Shown here: positions 25,679-34,135 of the stretch, one piece after another | How the letters are laid out: each line of letters starts with the position of its first letter | How positions within the stretch are numbered: position 1 is the first letter of the stretch | Source: Planctomycetaceae bacterium | GTDB lineage: Bacteria; Planctomycetota; Planctomycetia; Planctomycetales; Planctomycetaceae | Direction of reading: 5' to 3' | Assembly (NCBI GenBank): GCA_014762625.1 | Contig: JABURQ010000203.1 | Location: forward strand, 1-64,000 | Length of the DNA: 64,000 nucleotides | Position numbers and translations under genes: made by a program | The notes under the pieces: generated by a model | Databases searched by the model: none | Told to the model about the DNA's origin: nothing | Seen by the model: the letters and a program-made list of their open reading frames with translations, nothing else

Positions 25679-27832
25679 ATGTGGAACACCATCAAAACCT
25701 CAGTATTGGCTCGATCCTGCCTGATTCCTGCCCTCATCTGCACCGTTGGTCTGACGGTTATGAATTCCGAGGCCGATGCCTCGGGAATGCTCATCGCGGA
25801 TGGAGGCTTCGGTGGAGTTCTCACGATCGAGGAACATTCCGCGAAAGTGACCATCAACAACGGTATCGCGGTCACCGAAGTGACTCAGGTCTTTCGCAAC
25901 ACAGAAAATCGCCAGGTCGAAGCCTTGTATCTGTTCCCCGTGCCGAAAAACGCCTCGGTCGCGAATTTCAGTATGTGGATTAACGGCAAGGAGATGGTGG
26001 GTGAAGTTCTGGAGAAGAAACGAGCTCGCGAAATCTATAACAGCTACAAACGACGACGTCGCGATCCGGGCTTACTGGAACAAGTCGACTACAAAAATTT
26101 CGAGATGCGAATTTTCCCCATCGGTCCTCAAGCCGAGCAGCGGGTCCAGATTGCCTACTATCAGGAACTCGATTATGACCATGACTGGGCCAGCTACGTC
26201 TACCCCCTGGCGACCGCTCCACGACCGGGACTGAATGCGAAGACGGAAGGCAAATTTGCGCTCACCATGCAGATCAAATCTGAAGTGCCTCTCCTGGAGA
26301 TTGAAAGCAGCAGCCATCCCGACGACTTCGTCTTCGTCAAACATACCGACAAGTATTACGAAGCAAGTCTCGAAACCGACGGTGGGGACCTGAACCGCGA
26401 TCTGGTGCTGGCGTATCACGCTTCGCGCCCGCATACCGGACTCGATCTGGTAACGTCAAAACCGGAAAACGAGGACGGATATTTTCAACTCACCTTAACG
26501 GCGGGAGAAGAACTGGCCCAACAGGACATCGGCATGGATTACGTGTTCGTCCTCGATATCTCGGGAAGCATGGCCCACGACGGAAAGCTGCGCGTTTCCC
26601 GCGAGTCGATCGGAGCGTTCGTCTCCGAACTCGGACCGGACGATCAGTACGAAGTCATCACCTTCAACATGGCTGCCGAGACCTTGTTCGGCGGGCTACA
26701 ACCGATCTCGCCTGAGAATCAGGCCGAGGCGTTGCGTTACCTCGAATCGCAACAGGGACGCGGCGGAACTCGATTGCGTCCCGCCGTCAAAGCCGCCTAT
26801 GCCTACGGCGATCCCGACCGTCCCCTGAACGTCGTCATTTTGAGCGACGGGATGACAGAACAGAATGAACAGCGTGAACTGCTGGCGTTGATCAACGAAC
26901 GCCCCGCGCAGGCTCGCGTGTTCTGTATTGGGGTCGGCAACGAGGTCAATCGTCCGCTGCTCTCGCAACTCGCCGAAGGGGCGGGGGGACTCTCCGCTTT
27001 TCTGTCACGAGGGGACAATTTTGAACGGCAGGCAAAGGCTTTCCGCCGTAAGTTGATGCGACCGGCGGCCGCTAATTTGAAAATTGAAATCGACGGGGCG
27101 GATGTCTACGACGTCGAACCTCGACAACTTCCCGATCTGTATCACGGCATGCCGTTACGAATCTACGGACGCTATCGGAATCCGGGGATCGCCCAGGTAA
27201 CCGTCAACGCGGAAATTAACGGAGCCCCGCTCGAGCAACAGGTCGAGATGACTTTCCCGAAGACCGACCAGGGAAATCCGGAGATCGAACGGATGTGGGC
27301 TTCACGAAAAGTGGAGCGCCTGCTGAAAGAAGCCGACCGCTCCGGTTCCCGGAGCCCCGTGATTGGAGAAATCGTCCGGCTCGGAGAAACGTATTCGATT
27401 GTGACGGAGTATACGTCGTTTCTCGTGTTGGAAAATGACGCCGAGTATCGACGCTGGAAGATCGATCGTCGGAACCTGCAACGGATCAGGCGCGATCGAC
27501 GCAGTCAGCAACAGGTCGAAGCGGAGCTGGCGGAATTGAGAGAACGAGCGATGTCGGAACTGGGGCCGAAATTGGCAGACGCCGAAAAACAATCGGCTCA
27601 GCCGGTCTCGCGTCCCACATCGTCCTCTCCCACTCGGACTACTCCAAGCTCGAGTCAGCCATCGTCACGTCCCTCTTCCACTCCTTCTCCGTCCCCGAGA
27701 CCTTCCCGCAACCGGGATATCTCCTTCGGTGGCGGTGGCGGCGGAGCCATCGATCCGATCACGGGAACGTTGGGATTGTTACTGGCGGGATGCGGCTTTG
27801 CAGCCCGTCGTCGACGCAAGGACGAGGAGTGA
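25679..27832 (+). CDS. VIT-VWA surface protein with GlyGly-CTERM-like tail
   Basis: A 717-residue secreted protein built like inter-alpha-trypsin inhibitor heavy chains. A signal peptide (to about residue 35) is followed by a VIT domain (about 40-170, with VTQVFRNTENRQVEALY and FPVP) and a VWA domain (about 287-460) with an intact MIDAS motif DISGSM (293-298). A beta-rich part and a charged helix come next (about 590-650). Then a Ser/Pro/Thr-rich stalk (about 655-680), six glycines (684-689), a short hydrophobic stretch (about 694-709) and RRRRK end the chain. Glycine run, hydrophobic helix and Arg cluster make up a GlyGly-CTERM-type sorting tail cleaved by rhombosortases. The next gene encodes such a protease 3 bases downstream. 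AAGGAG lies 10 bases before the start. Confidence 0.88.
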   Translation: MWNTIKTSVLARSCLIPALICTVGLTVMNSEADASGMLIADGGFGGVLTIEEHSAKVTINNGIAVTEVTQVFRNTENRQVEALYLFPVPKNASVANFSMWINGKEMVGEVLEKKRAREIYNSYKRRRRDPGLLEQVDYKNFEMRIFPIGPQAEQRVQIAYYQELDYDHDWASYVYPLATAPRPGLNAKTEGKFALTMQIKSEVPLLEIESSSHPDDFVFVKHTDKYYEASLETDGGDLNRDLVLAYHASRPHTGLDLVTSKPENEDGYFQLTLTAGEELAQQDIGMDYVFVLDISGSMAHDGKLRVSRESIGAFVSELGPDDQYEVITFNMAAETLFGGLQPISPENQAEALRYLESQQGRGGTRLRPAVKAAYAYGDPDRPLNVVILSDGMTEQNEQRELLALINERPAQARVFCIGVGNEVNRPLLSQLAEGAGGLSAFLSRGDNFERQAKAFRRKLMRPAAANLKIEIDGADVYDVEPRQLPDLYHGMPLRIYGRYRNPGIAQVTVNAEINGAPLEQQVEMTFPKTDQGNPEIERMWASRKVERLLKEADRSGSRSPVIGEIVRLGETYSIVTEYTSFLVLENDAEYRRWKIDRRNLQRIRRDRRSQQQVEAELAELRERAMSELGPKLADAEKQSAQPVSRPTSSSPTRTTPSSSQPSSRPSSTPSPSPRPSRNRDISFGGGGGGAIDPITGTLGLLLAGCGFAARRRRKDEE

Positions 27833-27835
27833 CCG

Positions 27836-28516
27836 ATGATGGAATTCGCCAGGCGAATTTGGACGGCCGTCCCAGGGAGAGAGATCGTTCTCTCCCTGGG
27901 CCTGGCCCTGTTCACAGGTGTGATTGCCGTCGTTCCCGGACTGTCGGAGTCTTTGCAGTTCGATCGGTCTGCGGTCGCCGGAGGAGAAATCTGGCGTCTT
28001 TTGACCGGTCACTTCTGCCATTGGAACGTCGATCATCTGTTCTGGGACCTGAGCATGTTTCTGGTCCTGGGAACGATACTGGAGCGGGACGAACGTCCGC
28101 GGATGTGGCTTTGTCTGGGACTTTGCTTCGCGTCGATCGTCCCCGCGATTGCAATTTGGATGCCTGAATTTCAGACGTACCGAGGCTTATCGGGCATCGA
28201 TTCCGGTCTGTTCATCCTGTTGATGACCCTCATCCTCAAAGAGAACTGGAACAGTTCGAAACCGATCCTGGTGGGAGGAGCGTTTCTGGGGATGGCGGGA
28301 TTGGCGGCGAAAACTCTGTATGAAATGAAAACGGGGGCTACGCTATTTGTCGATCACGAAGCTGCCGGTATGATCCCGATCCCGCTTTCTCATTTGGCCG
28401 GCGGAATCGCGGGACTGCTGGCCGGGATGTGGCCAATTCGAGAAGTAGAGTTAAAAACGTATTTCTCAAAAGACAATCTGCTCATTTCCGCTTGGAACGG
28501 ACGAGATGCACGATGA
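27836..28516 (+). CDS. Rhombosortase-type rhomboid protease
   Basis: A 226-residue membrane serine protease with about six helices. Rhomboid hallmarks are present: GEIWRLLTGHFCHWNVDHLFWDL (about 50-72, read in two parts), the catalytic serine in GLSG (Ser119) and the catalytic histidine in PLSHLAGG (His186). The WRLLTGH...H.N..H pattern and YRGLSGIDSGLF resemble rhombosortases, which cleave GlyGly-CTERM tails, more than housekeeping GlpG-type enzymes. The substrate is most likely the preceding VIT-VWA protein. GAGGAG within that gene's last codons serves the start, only 3 bases after its stop, so the pair should be made together. The 3' end overlaps a convergent gene by 35 bases. Confidence 0.82.
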   Translation: MMEFARRIWTAVPGREIVLSLGLALFTGVIAVVPGLSESLQFDRSAVAGGEIWRLLTGHFCHWNVDHLFWDLSMFLVLGTILERDERPRMWLCLGLCFASIVPAIAIWMPEFQTYRGLSGIDSGLFILLMTLILKENWNSSKPILVGGAFLGMAGLAAKTLYEMKTGATLFVDHEAAGMIPIPLSHLAGGIAGLLAGMWPIREVELKTYFSKDNLLISAWNGRDAR

Positions 28517-28742
28517 TCATGGCGGAACCGATAAAGAATCCCAACAGCATGACGATCAATCGACCGAGAGCTTGCCCTCGTCGTTCGGCGGAAGAGGAGG
28601 CTTCCATCGGAACGAAATTCATGATGATGTTCGACATCACCGCGCTGAAGATGACGATCAGTCCCCATTGCCAGAGCGCGATCTTTTTCAGGCGATCCAT
28701 CCCCGTTTCTTCGGGAGCTATTTTCTTTTTCTTCTTCCCCAT
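28482..28742 (-). CDS. Small two-helix membrane protein
   Basis: An 86-residue protein of unknown function. A very basic N-terminus (MGKKKKK) is followed by two hydrophobic helices, about residues 26-46 and 62-80, and a basic tail. The charge pattern places both ends in the cytoplasm. Its stop lies inside the last 35 bases of the convergent rhombosortase gene. The gene for a KaiC-like ATPase lies 27 bases upstream on the same strand, so the two may be co-transcribed. Confidence 0.6.
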   Translation of the reverse strand: MGKKKKKIAPEETGMDRLKKIALWQWGLIVIFSAVMSNIIMNFVPMEASSSAERRGQALGRLIVMLLGFFIGSAMIIVHLVRSKRK

Positions 28743-28769
28743 CTCTCATTCCCCTTTCGCGTCGACAGA

Positions 28770-29651
28770 TCAACCTCCGATGACGAGTCCGCCCTCATTG
28801 ATCTTGTATTCGACGATCGATTCTTCGCAGGCGGAACCGCGATGCTTGGCAACGTGCAAGCCGCGCTTCATCGTCATGCCGTCCCGGATTTTCCCCATTA
28901 CAATAATGGTATTGGCATTAGAGAGCATATCCCCGGTTTCGATGGGACGCGACAACAAATCATCGAGCATGGTTTCGTGAGTCGTCAGCATCAGCATGCA
29001 ACTGATGTCGTTCTCGTCGTAGCCGTGCTGCTGAATGCGTTCTTCATTCTCCCGAAAGTTGGAGCGGAAGAGATCGCGAGCGACCCAATCGTGCTCTTTG
29101 CGTAAGACCTGATGATAGACGTATTCGAAAACATGGAACTGGAAGGAGTCACTGGCGCGTTCCACCGGTTCGACGCCGTCAATCACGCAGCGACGAACCC
29201 CGTGGGCAAAATTACTGTAAAAGAAGGCAATCGACTGATCGATTTTTTTCATGAATTCGACCCGCCACTCCTGCCATTCGTCGCGGTCGAGATCGTCCAG
29301 CGTGACCTTGCGTCCCGTCCGTTCGAAGATATGCAGATAATCATCGCGAATCCCGGGATCCCACAACTGGTCGAGATTCGGCTTGGCGTCCGGTTTCCGC
29401 GTTCGCAGGTCCCACTCGAACATCCGCTCGGCGTATGCGGCGTGATTCTGGGCATCGCCTCGAGAGGTCAGATCAAACAGAATCCCGGTTTCCCCTTCCT
29501 GTTGTTTCCCCGCATGAGCGAATTGCAGCCCAAGTTGCGTTTTTCCGATGCCGGTCGCCCCGAGCACCACGGTCATGGTGCCGGGAATCAATCCGCCTCC
29601 CAGCATCTGATCCAGTTCGGGAAGCCCGGTCGTGTGTCGTTCTGTCGTCAT
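28770..29651 (-). CDS. KaiC-like RecA-superfamily ATPase
   Basis: A 293-residue ATPase. The N-terminus has the KaiC/RadA-style opening TGLPELDQMLGGGLIPG followed by the Walker A loop GATGIGKT (31-38). A Walker B-like strand, RRCVIDGVE, lies near residue 160. The C-terminal region is acidic and I do not recognise it. Single-domain KaiC relatives act as signalling or gene-regulatory ATPases, and this one has no clock partner nearby. An earlier in-frame ATG at 29786 would overlap the upstream gene by more than 100 bases; the ATG at 29651 starts right before the conserved opening and leaves a 23-base gap. Confidence 0.78.
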   Translation of the reverse strand: MTTERHTTGLPELDQMLGGGLIPGTMTVVLGATGIGKTQLGLQFAHAGKQQEGETGILFDLTSRGDAQNHAAYAERMFEWDLRTRKPDAKPNLDQLWDPGIRDDYLHIFERTGRKVTLDDLDRDEWQEWRVEFMKKIDQSIAFFYSNFAHGVRRCVIDGVEPVERASDSFQFHVFEYVYHQVLRKEHDWVARDLFRSNFRENEERIQQHGYDENDISCMLMLTTHETMLDDLLSRPIETGDMLSNANTIIVMGKIRDGMTMKRGLHVAKHRGSACEESIVEYKINEGGLVIGG

Positions 29652-29674
29652 GATGAATCTCGGTGTGTCAGTTC

Positions 29675-30796
29675 TCAGATCGTGATTTTTCGATTGCGTG
29701 ATGTCACTTCCCATTCTCCCGTCACGTTTCCATTTTCCACGACATACACCCACGCGTGCAGGGCTGTCGTTGGACAGACGTGCCACGGGATGGCGATCAG
29801 TTCATCGCCGACCTGATAGTCGTCCGCGCGATCCGTTTCCAGGACGAGATGCTCTTCATTCTGGAGTACTTGTTTCGCATCGGGTAGTTCGGGGAAAAAC
29901 GCCCGCTTACCGGCAGGAGGATCTGAAGCGACTGCTTTGTAACCGAGGTCAAGCGTGATCCGATTCCCTTCCGGTTTACTGATCACTCTCGTCAATAACA
30001 CCGCCGCGGCGGGGAATTTCAAATCCGGGAAGTTCTCCGTATAACTCGCATCACCGAAGACGATGGTTCCGGGGGAAAGTTCGATCGTCGGATCGACATA
30101 CTCGGCGTAAACGGGAAAGGACCCCGTCCCGCCACAGACAAGTCGCGGAACTTTCAAACCGTCTCGCGACTCGATCTCGTCGCGCATCGCCAACACCTTC
30201 TCGAATTCCTCCCGAACGGCGGCTTTCCGATCCTCGTACGCCACCTGATGCTGATGCCCGTCGTAGACATGAAATCCCGCCGCGATCAGTCCGGGCAACT
30301 CGTCAATTTGCCGGTATCGTTCCATCGCCTGCTCGCTGGAGACAACGCCCGTGCGATGTTGACCGCAATCGACATCCAGGAGCACGTTAATATCGGTCCC
30401 CGCATCAACCATCGTCTCGGAGAGTCGCTTGAGATTCTCGAAATCGTCCGCCGTCACGATGAACGTCACATCGGGATATTTCTGGCGGAAGGCGACCGCT
30501 CGTGGCAAATTTGGTCCCACGAGAGAATACGCAAGGAGAATGTCTTTCACCCCCGCATCGGCCAGCATTTCGGCTTCGGCAAATGTGGCGGCTTTGTGCT
30601 TGGTGATTCCGCGCGCGAGTTCGATTTTCGTCACTTCCGCCATCTTGTGCGTTTTGCAATGGGGGCGCAGGCGATCCGCGGAACCGGCAATCTCAATAAT
30701 GCCGTCCAAATTGCGTTCCAGTTGCTCGCGGAACACAATCATCGAGGGTGAGAGTAATTTGGATGTGTCGTCAATGTGATAGTCGGGGGTGGTCAT
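29675..30796 (-). CDS. D-threonine aldolase / D-serine dehydratase family PLP enzyme
   Basis: A 373-residue fold-type III PLP enzyme with an alanine-racemase-like N-terminal barrel and a C-terminal beta domain. The PLP lysine sits in RPHCKTHK (Lys48); DGHQHQ and CGGTGSFP belong to the cofactor pocket. Near the C-terminus PWHVCPT supplies His339 and Cys341. In the eukaryotic D-serine dehydratase branch a His-x-Cys pair binds zinc, whereas D-threonine aldolases usually have His-x-Asp, so this copy leans towards D-serine dehydratase. The actual substrate cannot be read from the sequence. It is followed after 23 bases by the KaiC-like gene. Confidence 0.85.
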   Translation of the reverse strand: MTTPDYHIDDTSKLLSPSMIVFREQLERNLDGIIEIAGSADRLRPHCKTHKMAEVTKIELARGITKHKAATFAEAEMLADAGVKDILLAYSLVGPNLPRAVAFRQKYPDVTFIVTADDFENLKRLSETMVDAGTDINVLLDVDCGQHRTGVVSSEQAMERYRQIDELPGLIAAGFHVYDGHQHQVAYEDRKAAVREEFEKVLAMRDEIESRDGLKVPRLVCGGTGSFPVYAEYVDPTIELSPGTIVFGDASYTENFPDLKFPAAAVLLTRVISKPEGNRITLDLGYKAVASDPPAGKRAFFPELPDAKQVLQNEEHLVLETDRADDYQVGDELIAIPWHVCPTTALHAWVYVVENGNVTGEWEVTSRNRKITI

Positions 30797-30887
30797 CGAT
30801 GGTCCTCAATTCAGATTTTCCCGTCAAAGTCCCAACAGCCGGGAAACTGCCATTGTTTGAGGCGGCTCGACAAAACACAATCGTATC

Positions 30888-32360
30888 ATGATGAAAATTC
30901 GATACTTACAACATGAATCTTGTCGGCAACGTCTCCTGAATTCGCTGTTCGCAGTCGTGATTTGTTCGCACGTGGGATGTGGAACAGATAACAAACCGGC
31001 TCCTCCCCCATCTCCGCCCGACACACAGTCTTCTGCGTCGGTTGAGCTGAGCCAGGAACCACAGATTGACCTGACGAATCTGAAATCGGACGATCCGACC
31101 CACGAAGTACCGGAAGAGCCGCGACATGTCGGAACCATCCGTCGTCCCGTCAGTCCGGAACCGAGTCAGTCGCAGGACACTCTGAATCGTCACGGCTATC
31201 ATCGATATACTTCAAAACATCTGGTTCTCTTCACCGATATCGAACCGGAAATCGCCCAACGACTTGTGGCCATGGTCGATCAGGAATACGAGGCCTGGAT
31301 TAAAGGGTTCGGCCCATTGCCCGAAGCGGCCGACCAATCGGAATTTCGGATGATCGGTTATCTCATGCGCGATATGGGAGCCCTCGTTGAGTTGGGGCTC
31401 GTACCGCGACTCTATCTTAATATGCGTACCGGCGGTCATATCGGAGATCGATTCTGGATGCTCGATCAGGCCACCGATTATTACCGCCGGCATTTGTTGT
31501 TCCACGAAGCGACCCACTGCTTCATGACGATCATGCCCGACACCAGCCTGCCGAAATGGTATCTGGAAGGAATGGCCGAGATGGTCGCCACACACCGTCT
31601 GCAGGAAGACGGAACGATTGTGTTCGGTGTGCTCCCCGAGAATCGAGAGGACTATGACGGCTGGGGAAGGATTAAAACGATCCAGGAAGAAGTCGCGGCG
31701 GGACGCTTCAAATCGATCGCCCAATTAAGGTCCATCGAGCGGATCGACCCGGTGGATGAAGTCCGCGACTACGCCTGGTCGTGGGCGCTCTGTTACTTTC
31801 TCGAAAAACATCCTCGCTATCAGGAACGTTTCCACAGTTTGCAAACTCACTGGCGCAGCGGAGCCTTCGTCGACGAATTCGACCGTCTCTTCATGGAAGA
31901 CATGGAGAAACTGAATACCGAATGGTTGCTGTTCGTCACTTCATTGATGGAGGGATACGATCTCCAACGCGCGGCCATGGTCTGGAATCCAGAATCAGAC
32001 GGAGGCAACGCGATCGTCCAGGCCGATCGAGGCTGGCAATCGACCGGCTGGACCATCACTGAGGGAGAAACCTACCGCATCATCGCCGACGGCGAAGTCA
32101 CACTCGCTAACGAACCGAAACCTTGGGTCTCTCAGCCCAACGGGATTACGCTCGAATATTTTTCCGGTCAACCGATCGGACGACTGTTCGGCATCGTCGT
32201 CGATCCCGCGTTCGATCGGACTCCACAAGTGATCGAATTTGGTCGCGAGTCCTCCTGGACCGCGACGACTTCGGGAACACTGTTCCTGCGGGTGAACGAT
32301 GCCTGGAACTCTCTGTACAACAACAGCGGCAGCTATCGGGTCACTCGGGAGCAAAAATGA
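30888..32360 (+). CDS. Lipoprotein with HExxH metallopeptidase domain
   Basis: A 490-residue secreted protein. The N-terminus looks like a lipoprotein signal, with SHVGC giving Cys31, then a Pro/Ser-rich linker. The middle holds a gluzincin-like site, FHEATH (His206, Glu207, His210) followed by WYLEGMAE (Glu227 as probable third zinc ligand), as in peptidase MA-like and DUF1570 proteins. The last 110 residues form a separate beta-rich domain ending in GTLFLRVNDAW...NNSGSYRV, which resembles the PA-IL-like lectin domain found on many planctomycete secreted proteins. It may degrade surface or extracellular protein. Its stop codon overlaps the start of the VOC gene in ATGA. Confidence 0.75.
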   Translation: MMKIRYLQHESCRQRLLNSLFAVVICSHVGCGTDNKPAPPPSPPDTQSSASVELSQEPQIDLTNLKSDDPTHEVPEEPRHVGTIRRPVSPEPSQSQDTLNRHGYHRYTSKHLVLFTDIEPEIAQRLVAMVDQEYEAWIKGFGPLPEAADQSEFRMIGYLMRDMGALVELGLVPRLYLNMRTGGHIGDRFWMLDQATDYYRRHLLFHEATHCFMTIMPDTSLPKWYLEGMAEMVATHRLQEDGTIVFGVLPENREDYDGWGRIKTIQEEVAAGRFKSIAQLRSIERIDPVDEVRDYAWSWALCYFLEKHPRYQERFHSLQTHWRSGAFVDEFDRLFMEDMEKLNTEWLLFVTSLMEGYDLQRAAMVWNPESDGGNAIVQADRGWQSTGWTITEGETYRIIADGEVTLANEPKPWVSQPNGITLEYFSGQPIGRLFGIVVDPAFDRTPQVIEFGRESSWTATTSGTLFLRVNDAWNSLYNNSGSYRVTREQK

Positions 32361-32824
32361 ACCTCTCCAGAAAAGAATCGATGAACTTCCTCCACACCGG
32401 ACTCGTCGTCCGCGATCTCGACAAGATGCGCGAGTTTTATACGAGCATTCTTGGACTCACCGTCCTCAACGAAATTGAGTCCATCGCTCCCGCAGGCGGC
32501 GATCATACCGGCTTTCCCCATGCACGCCGAAAGCTGGTCTTCCTCGGTTTCGGTGACGGTCACCAACTCGAACTGGTGAAATATATCGAACCGGAATCTC
32601 CCGAAGCGGGCTGCGACCGTCACGAACGGGGCAGCCTGCATGTTTGCTTTCAGGTCACCAATCTCCAACAGCGGTATGAGGAATTGACCGCAGCAGGAGT
32701 CTCTTTTCTGACGGAACCGAAATTCAATACTCTCGACGATGGACAATCTGTGGGAGTTGTTTACTTTCAGGATCCGGAAGGAAACTGGCTCGAATTCGTC
32801 GAATACGGAGGACAATCTTCATGA
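32357..32824 (+). CDS. VOC-superfamily (glyoxalase/dioxygenase-like) protein
   Basis: A 155-residue single-unit protein of the vicinal oxygen chelate fold. It shows FLHTGLVVRDLDKMREFYTSILGL at the start of the fold (about 10-33), HVCFQV in the centre and FQDPEGNWLEFVEY at the end, which supply His and Glu residues for a metal site. The substrate is not evident; relatives include glyoxalase I, methylmalonyl-CoA epimerase and dioxygenases. Translation begins in the stop codon of the upstream metallopeptidase gene and its own stop overlaps the next gene, so the three are probably one coupled unit. An internal ATG (32381) is a possible alternative start. Confidence 0.85.
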   Translation: MNLSRKESMNFLHTGLVVRDLDKMREFYTSILGLTVLNEIESIAPAGGDHTGFPHARRKLVFLGFGDGHQLELVKYIEPESPEAGCDRHERGSLHVCFQVTNLQQRYEELTAAGVSFLTEPKFNTLDDGQSVGVVYFQDPEGNWLEFVEYGGQSS

Positions 32825-33297
32825 GCGCTCCCCTGTGGCAACAACCGGACTGGATCGCCCAGACGCAACTCATTCTCGACTCCTTCGCCAATCTACTGGA
32901 ACGAGAACTGATCGACCGCAGCGGATCGGAACTGGAACAATCGCAACGACTCTTCGAGGCCGACTTTGTCGTCGTCTCGCATAATACTGCCGACGATCCG
33001 ATCCTGAACTACGGCAATCAGGCGGCATTTAACCTCTGGGAGACCGATGCGGAAACGTTACTCGCGATGCCGTCCCGCAAAACCGCGGAACCGGTCCATC
33101 GCGACGAGCGGGCGGAACTCATGCGCCGAGTGACTGAAGACGGCTTTATCGACGACTATCAGGGAATCCGTATCTCAGCGAAGGGCAAACGATTTCGTAT
33201 CGATCAGGCCATCGTCTGGAATCTGACGGACGAATCAGGGCAGCCTGCGGGACAGGCGGCGACGTTTTCCGAATGGAAAATACTGGCAGCCACTTGA
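32821..33297 (+). CDS. MEKHLA-domain (PAS-like) protein
   Basis: A 158-residue soluble protein whose whole length fits the MEKHLA domain, a PAS-related sensor module also found at the end of plant HD-ZIP III proteins. Recognisable features are DFVVVSHNTADDPILNYGNQAAFNLWE (about 48-75) and MPSRKTAEP, then RFRIDQAIVWNL. The ligand is unknown. It starts inside the stop codon of the VOC gene (ATGA overlap), which suggests a functional link with the VOC protein, perhaps sensing and processing the same small molecule. It ends 4 bases before the stop of a convergent esterase gene. Confidence 0.8.
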   Translation: MSAPLWQQPDWIAQTQLILDSFANLLERELIDRSGSELEQSQRLFEADFVVVSHNTADDPILNYGNQAAFNLWETDAETLLAMPSRKTAEPVHRDERAELMRRVTEDGFIDDYQGIRISAKGKRFRIDQAIVWNLTDESGQPAGQAATFSEWKILAAT

Positions 33298-33301
33298 GGC
33301 G

Positions 33302-34105
33302 TCACTTTTTCGGCTTGGGAGCGGAGAGCGGTTTTGGTGCCTTGGACGTCAGATCGAGATGATCGTCCCGTGTCTGATTCAACAACCAGTCGTAAACCGC
33401 GAGATTGTTGTACGTCTCGGTCCATGAGTCATGTTCGGTTTCGGGATAGATCGTGAATTTCGGCTGTCCGCCAACCGCTTTCATCGCTTCAACAATGACT
33501 TCCGATTCTTCGAGTGGAACGGCAGGGTCTTTGGCACCATGAAACACCCAAGTCGGCAAATGAGCGACTTTCCGGCCCCACTCGGGTTCAGTTCGTCCGC
33601 AGATCGGGAGGATCGCCGCGAAGCGAATCGGATCCTGAGACGCCCAGTACCAAGTTCCCTGTCCTCCCATGCTCAAGCCGGTCAGATAAATACGATCGAT
33701 ATCGACGGAATATCGCTGTTTCAATTCACGCAACATTCCCTGCAATGCGGGGAATACCGGATCTTCGCTCCAACGCACATCAGACGGACACTGCGGCGAG
33801 ACTAGAATAAACGGGAAGCCTTCCGACTCGGCCAGTTTCGGCGGGCCGTGTATTTCAACCTTGGAGAGGTTGTGCCCCCGTTCACCCGAGCCATGCAGAA
33901 AAATGACTAACGGCCAGGCCTCTTTTCCGCGACCGTAACCTTCCGGAAGATAAAGCAGATACTCGAGCTTCTCCGCCGGATTGTCGGGGGACTGATAGGT
34001 TTGTGGAACCTGCGATCCGGGACGGGGCGGTTGGTCGGCGGAAAGGGCATCCGAAACGATAAAAACCGCCACACAGGCTGAGAACACGCTCACGAAACGT
34101 CGCAT
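33302..34105 (-). CDS. Secreted alpha/beta-hydrolase (esterase/depolymerase-like)
   Basis: A 267-residue exported hydrolase. The signal peptide ends near ALSAD (residue 23). The nucleophile elbow is GLSMGG (Ser145), the acid is in GAKDPAVP (Asp193) and the histidine is in TEHDSW (His225), giving a complete triad; VIFLHGSGERG supplies the oxyanion hole. The layout matches the PHB-depolymerase/feruloyl-esterase-like group often annotated as phospholipase or dienelactone hydrolase in planctomycetes. The true ester is unknown. A Lys/Pro-rich tail ends the chain. It is oriented tail to tail with the MEKHLA gene. Confidence 0.86.
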   Translation of the reverse strand: MRRFVSVFSACVAVFIVSDALSADQPPRPGSQVPQTYQSPDNPAEKLEYLLYLPEGYGRGKEAWPLVIFLHGSGERGHNLSKVEIHGPPKLAESEGFPFILVSPQCPSDVRWSEDPVFPALQGMLRELKQRYSVDIDRIYLTGLSMGGQGTWYWASQDPIRFAAILPICGRTEPEWGRKVAHLPTWVFHGAKDPAVPLEESEVIVEAMKAVGGQPKFTIYPETEHDSWTETYNNLAVYDWLLNQTRDDHLDLTSKAPKPLSAPKPKK

Positions 34106-34135
34106 TAGAGGGCCTTCCTGAATCTCAAAGATCGG

